A stretch of 64,000 nucleotides of DNA from Oscarella lobularis (lineage: Eukaryota > Porifera > Homoscleromorpha > Homosclerophorida > Oscarellidae): contig NC_089175.1 of assembly GCF_947507565.1 (NCBI RefSeq), positions 744,001 to 808,000 on the forward strand, given 5' to 3'. Shown here piece after piece: positions 58,515 to 64,000 of this stretch (the stretch's first letter is position 1; each line of letters begins with the position of its first letter). The notes beneath the pieces were generated by a model. It was not told where the DNA came from. It did not search any database and worked only from the letters and a program-made list of their open reading frames with translations. Made by a program: the position numbers and the translations under genes.

Positions 58515-58567
58515 TGTACTTATAAGTATTCATAATTCATATTTCAAATTTCATTTATAAGTATTTC
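58515..58567. repeat. AT-rich inverted repeat, copy 2 (inverted core)
   Basis: Flanks match copy 1 (ACTTATAAGTATTCAT on the left, TTCAA.TTGCTAGCTTCC on the right). The 32 bp between them is the exact reverse complement of the 32 bp at the corresponding left part of copy 1, and the second hairpin arm of copy 1 is missing. Confidence 0.85.
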
Positions 58568-58571
58568 AAGT

Positions 58572-58857
58572 TGCTAGCTTCCTGGCGGATGCGGCACACT
58601 TTGCGTCGGATTGAATCGATCTAAGGCCGCGTTCTGTTCATTGAATGTGGCTTGGAAGACTCCGGGCACGTTCCAGCGAAAGGAACTGCGAAAAGACGTG
58701 AAAAACTGCAAGACGACGTCGATTAGGTACAGCATAAGCAGAATTTCGCCGTTAGTTCTTACCAAACGAAGTGAAAACGATCGCTTTGCTTGTGCAGCGT
58801 TACGACACCTCGAGCTATTCTTACGACAGTACTCGTGAACAGGCACGTGACAAGACA
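58572..58857 (-). repeat. Receptor 3'-flank element, copy 3
   Basis: Matches 27338-27640 and 422-720. Here the minus-strand frame from about 58897 to 58574 is uninterrupted, including CRKNSSRCRNAAQAKRSFSL and ending FNPTQSVPHPPGS. A GT-AG intron of 57 bp could be spliced without changing frame. Too little to call a gene. Confidence 0.5.
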
Positions 58858-59056
58858 GAGACAGCAAATCCGCTATTTTCATAGGGCCTGTTGCCACTAA
58901 CTATAACATTCACTGTCTAAAATTACAACCATTTAGAACACAAAAACTGACTCCAACGATCCGTAGTGTGCAGGTTACTAATGGTTATCAGTAGTAGTGC
59001 CTACTAAGTGATTTGTGCTAAAGTTGTATGCGCGTGCACTGAAAAGGTTGCTGTGC

Positions 59057-60708
59057 CTACAGGTAAGTTGTCGGCTCGGACGAGACGCCGGTGTACGACG
59101 GATTTTCGAATGCCTTTTCTCCACTCGGATCCTTCTTACCTGAAACAGGTTCCGATGTTGGAATGCCGGTGTACGATGGATTTTCGTAGGACAGTTGATC
59201 ACCGCTTTTCATCTCACCTTTATCGCCAGTTTCTCTCGCTGCTTTTGGCGAATCCAAATCCTCTGTGCTGACATTCGCGTAAGCCGGACCCTGCGACGAC
59301 AATTTCTTTTTCTTCGTCACCTCTTCGGGATCTTTCTGCGGAACTTCCACGTACGTATTACGCTTCTGACCGCTCGATGCAGAAGGAACATCGCCACCAC
59401 TCATATCTAAGTAAGAGTCTTTCGATTGAGGCAATAGAGCTTCTTCTTCAAACATGGGATCCAATTTGGTGCCAGAAGGAGTGACAGGACTCATTGGCAG
59501 GTAATCCTCTTGAACGGGCGGCGGCTTCGATTGGGTCGGCGTCATATTTAAATAACTCGAAGACGTCTTGCTCGGCTCGGCGGCGACTTTCTTCCTAGAC
59601 ACGTACCTTTGATCCAACGCGAGGTCGTAAACCCCTTCGCTGCCATCGTCGCACAAATCTCTCATATCTTGCAAAGCGTTGGCCACGTCGCCTGACTGAA
59701 TTCTTTCGGACGGATTCCTCTCCCAACAGCGAAGCATCAGCTGGAACACGGACCGGGGACACAGTGGCGGACACTCCAAAGTCAAGCTACCCTGAAGAAT
59801 GCCGCCGATTACTTGCTCGTTGTCTCGACCGAAATACGGCTGATAGCCAAACGAGAAGATCTCCCATAAAAGAACGCCTAGTGACCAGACGTCCGATTCG
59901 ACCGTGTATTTCCCGTCGGTGATCGCTTCCGGTGCCATCCATCGAATCGGCAACGTGCCGCCTCTGCGACGATAATACTCTTCTTGATACACGTCTCTTG
60001 CCATACCAAAGTCGGAGATTTTTACCGACAATTGTTTGTCGTTTTCGCCGACGAGACAGTTTCGCGCAGCGATGTCGCGATGAACGAACTTGCGCGATGC
60101 GAGATAGGCGACGCCGGATGCCGCCTGAGCGGCGATGTCGACCAGTTGCGCGATCGAGAGAAGAGGACGCGGATGCATCTCGTTGGGACGAGCTTTTCGA
60201 ATGTAGTCCTTCAAATCGCCGTGTTTCATCAGTTCCGTGATGAGATAGAGTGGTTCGTCGCGCGTGCAGATTCCCAGAAGACGGACGATGTTCGGATGAT
60301 CGAAGTCCATCATGATTTCCATTTCCTTTCGGAAATCTTCGGCCGTTTCCTGCGACGATCCTCGCTTCATCGTCTTTACGGCGACTCGCGTTTTTTCTTC
60401 GCCTTTGACGATTCCCGTGGCCCAGGCGGAGTAGACTTTTCCGAATTGACCTTCGCCGAGTTCGTCTTCGATTTTGAGACGGTCCTTGCTGAATTGGAAT
60501 TCGTCGTACGTTGGCCACGTCAAGAGCCAGTGAGCTGCTCCGTGGGCGTCGTACAAGCTTCGGCGTTTCTGTAAGTCCTCCATCTCCATGATTTCTAATT
60601 TTGCCTGACGACGTCTCTTTCGCACGCAAATTACAACGATCACGAGTACGATTAGTACCAGTACAGCTACGGAAACAGCTATAGCAATGATCATTGTCAT
60701 GTCAGTCC
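59057..60708 (-). other. Receptor F transmembrane/kinase exon, fullest docking tail
   Basis: GEGQFGKVY, VAVKTMK, HRDIAARN, DFGMARDVYQEEYYRRRGG. The tail has YLNM, YLPM, YLDM, YANV, both NPxY sites intact (YENPSY and FENPSY) and the C-terminal TTYL. It is probably closest to the ancestral tail from which the altered tails of A-E can be derived. Stop 59057-59059. Confidence 0.88.
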
Positions 60709-63700
60709 CTAAACGATGATAAATAAAAAAGCGAGAAAGAAACAACGTTGTACATCTTTTACCGTCATCTGTGTTTGATCCAGGCGGGTTAATTGGCGTT
60801 GGAATTAGGAATTGGCAAGGATCGCTGCTCGGACCGACGGTCCCTTGGCCGCAATCGGCGAGACTTTCAGCTTCCATAGTTACCGTGTACCACTGGTCGA
60901 AGTCAATCGTAGACTCATCGACCTCCAAGGTATCTGATCCACCGACCGATTGCCCGACGTACTTGGTATCACTAAAGACTTGCCCAATGCCCGTTTCGTT
61001 GCCTTTGAACAAATTGACACGGTATCCTTGACGTTCACCACGCCAGTCCGGCATAGAAACGTCCGTGTAATTTAATCGAATCGCCTTCACTTTGTCTTGA
61101 TCCCCCTGAAGAGCTTCGCAAGTGTGAATCACAGCCGCAGACAGGGGAGCTGGAAAGACATTAAATAACGTACAGTACCTAATTGTCATATGAGCACATG
61201 CATACCTGCTGCGCAAGTTGAAACATTTCGAGTTCCAAATGCTCCCGCTCCTCGCCCCGAGTGCGCTCGAATACGTACGGTATAGCGATGGTAAGGTTCC
61301 AGACCAAAGAATTCCGCTTCACCAGTCACGTTCGAAGTATTGTATACGTGACCTTGACCAGAGGATATATTAGCTTCCACTTGAAATAGAATTCCATTCG
61401 GCTCGACTTTCCACTCGAGTTTTACCCACGTCGAATTCCTGCTAACCATGTCAATGTTTGGTTTATTAGGCACTGGAAAAAGAAGACGATAATTAATTAA
61501 ATGAATGAAATAAATACTCATTGAAACAAACCTCCTTCACCGGTTCTGTTTCTTCCAGAAGCGAAAGGACCTTGACCATCGACACTACACGTTTCTGCCG
61601 CGATTTCTACGCGATACATGGTGTACGGCGTTAGTTCAGTAAGCAGCGCTTCGTGATCTCCAGCGTCAAAGTCTGTTGTAGACGGTTTGCTATCGGGACT
61701 GTTGAGCGGCCAGTACTGCGCGACGAAGCCGCACAACACGCCGTTCAAGTCAGATTCCAAAGGCGAAATCCAACTCAGAAAAAGCGTCGAACTTTCGTTT
61801 GTTTGGCTAACAGTGAAATTTCGCGGCGCGGACGACGGAGCTAATAATCATTATATTACAATCACAAAATGAGAAGAAACGTCGAAAACTACGATTACCA
61901 GATGGAGGCGTCTGAAAATATAGAGGATCGGAGACGTCTCCGAGCGATCCGTCCGCGTAACCGGCAACAAGCGTGGCCGAGAAAAGCGTATACGGCATCA
62001 ATCCTTCCACATCTTCACTCGTCTCATTGGCATTGATAACTCGTCTAATGAACGGAATAGATCCGTCTATTCGAACAGTGAGTGTATAGTTCAGCAGATT
62101 CGGGTGCAACGGTCGTTCCCAATTCAAATCCACCGACGTCGACGTAAGATCCCAATGAGTGACGTTGCGCGGTGTTCTATCATCGGGATCTACAAATTTC
62201 GTGAACATTAGGATCGGCTTGCTGCCGGCTCCCTCTCCCGATATCGTCTTTGCTCGAATAATGACCGAATACTGTGCCGGATGTTCGAGTCCTTCTACTT
62301 CTTGAAATCGTGCCGTTGGATTGTTCTGGTGAATGATTGTGAATGTTTTTGGTGTTCCTGTTACGTTTTTCCACTGCGTGGTGATCTCGTACTCGGTGAT
62401 AATGCCGTTGGGTTTCTTCGGCGGAGACCACGAGACGAGTAGACTCGCTCGTCTCGTCGCATCGACCCGAACGGCATCAGGTGGACCCGGCTCTAAAACC
62501 CCCCAAATCAAATCGAGAATAATAAACATCGTTATTAGTTCCTACTTCCTTGATTGGTGCGGATGACAAGTAAGTCTGACGTAGGACCTTGGTGATCGTA
62601 GAGAATGTTGAAGGCTCGCATGGACAACTGATATTCTGTGTATCCCGTCAAATCGGCGACTCTCCATCGAAAGAATCGACCATCCGGCAAGCCGAGTTCG
62701 TCCGGACGCAGATCCACGTCTGTTGTCCATCCCGTTGCCGTTTCGGTAATGCGATACGAATAAGCAATCCGACCGTTTGGGAATCTAGGCGGCTCCCATT
62801 CGAGAAGGACGGACGATGCGCCGACGTTGGGAATTCGAAACGATCCAAGAGGACCAGGAGCTGCGTGAAAGGGAAAAATAATAATAATCGTACATCCATT
62901 CTCTGTACAATTTCTATACACATACTTCCTTCGAGTGTATAGGCAAATGTGACGGCACTTGCATTTCCACCTTCGGCCTTCACTTCAATCCGATAGTAAG
63001 TGTACGGAGACAAACGATCGAGTACGTAAGACTCATCTCTCGTCGTCACGTTTTGCTTCTCTCCTTTCTGATCATCTGCGCTGTAAACTAGTACGTAGCG
63101 CGAGATTTTGCCAGCGGACGGAGCTAGCCACGACACTGAGATGCTTTCCGGTGTACCTGACCTTGCTGTCAGTCCTCGTGGAGCTCCAGGAACTAAAAAA
63201 AAGAACAATCAAATAATGAAAAGCAATTCAAACTATTTACTAACTTTGCTTCAGAGTCACGACGTGAGCGAGAGCGGTCTGCTCGCCTAGTCCCTGCGAC
63301 GTTCGTGCTCGCATGTAGATCGAATAGTTCGTTCCTTCCGTAAGGTTTGTTATGATGATGTTACTTTCGTCTCTTTGAACCGTGAAGTTGGCAACCGAGA
63401 CCAACGACGCCAAATCGCGCCGGCGACGATTTGACGATGAAAATACAAAAATGCGATAGTCCAAAATCTCGCCGCGAGGTTCCGACGGTGCCGTCCAGCT
63501 CAGAGAGATCGCCGTCGAGCTCACAGGATCAGCTCGTCCAACAGAAGGAGGACCAGGAACTACACGAAGAAATAAAGTCTCCATAATTCAAAACTATTAC
63601 CGTACACCTTACCGTCTTCACTCGTCCGCACTGTAAGATCGTCGCTGACCGGTCCGAGGCCCTTGTTTGTTCTACCGCTCACTTTGACGATGTAAAACGT

Positions 63701-64000
63701 GTACGGTAAAAGACCGCTAAGCGTAGCCGACGTCTCTGTTCCGCGCACTGTTACTGTTTTCTCCGCTTCGCCGCCCTTCTGAGCGACGTACGTGACGACG
63801 TAGTCGCGAAGAATACCGTTGCGACTACCACTAGGTATCGCTTCCCAAGAAATCCTTACGCTGCTTTTTGTGGCGCGAGCCAGAGAAACGTTTGCTGGTG
63901 GCTCATCGGGAACTGTGAACAAATGGCAAATGCAGAAAAATCATTAGATACTGTATTAGATATTTGCTTTTTTACCGTCTTCCGGAGTGGTGAAATCGTA
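59057..64000 (-). CDS. Receptor F: FN3 receptor tyrosine kinase, 3' part (runs off right edge)
   Basis: The visible part begins inside an FN3 exon (63976-64000, TTPEDG end). FN3 near 63615-63914, 63245-63560, 62925-63193, 62550-62865, two in 61905-62495, 61535-61840 and 61208-61471 follow, then the membrane-proximal domain (60775-61153) and TM/kinase exon 59057-60708. Order and types equal the membrane-near stem of A, B, D and E. All conserved kinase residues are present and no lesion was seen. The LE blocks and large module, if present, lie beyond the window. Confidence 0.85.

Larger units (their letters stand above)
58501..59056. other. Intergenic between F-box copy 2 and receptor F
   Basis: AT-rich inverted-repeat copy 2 (58515-58567), the third 3'-flank element (58572-58857) with a roughly 107-codon minus-strand ORF (58574-58897) that may include a retained 57 bp intron, and the receptor F 3' flank. 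Confidence 0.5.

Overview
The window is eukaryotic and animal-like. Coding sequence is cut into short exons separated by roughly 45-80 bp GT-AG introns. The encoded modules are fibronectin type III (FN3) repeats, laminin-type EGF domains, a receptor tyrosine kinase (RTK) and a death effector domain, all typical of Metazoa. The very small introns, tight gene spacing and unusual FN3/LE/RTK architecture suggest an early-branching animal with a compact genome, such as a sponge. That placement is inference; no marker names the species.

Almost the whole window is a head-to-tail tandem array on the minus strand of six paralogous giant transmembrane receptors, called A-F here from left to right (5' ends at the right). 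A complete member runs: tiny first exon with the ATG, exon with signal peptide and Thr/Pro-rich stalk, FN3 domains, blocks of four FN3 plus one laminin-type EGF, a roughly 360-residue module of unknown function, a Cys-rich linker plus FN3, nine more FN3, a conserved membrane-proximal domain, one transmembrane helix, and a cytoplasmic region in a single exon.

Layout: 1-258, partial death-effector-domain gene. 934-12218, receptor A, with kinase but an in-frame TGA in the ectodomain and a tail frameshift. 13678-25654, receptor B, without kinase. 26663-27200, F-box-like gene copy 1. 27812-31377, receptor C, with only three FN3 and a kinase whose DFG is DFC. 32033-43812, receptor D, without kinase. 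44497-57052, receptor E, intact kinase, proline-rich stalk. 57729-58500, F-box-like gene copy 2. 59057-64000, receptor F, intact kinase, running off the right edge.

The array shows repeated unequal recombination: loss or gain of domain blocks through introns, two near-identical kinase-less 3' ends, near-identical 5' flanks with duplicated F-box genes, a relic receptor 5' end between A and B, and a small inverted AT-rich segment. Inside otherwise conserved FN3 domains there is a Cys-bracketed loop that differs in nearly every copy. Kinase-bearing and kinase-less partners, diversified ectodomain loops and copy turnover together resemble a rapidly evolving recognition locus (allorecognition, immune or adhesion). 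That function is a hypothesis; the structure is directly visible.
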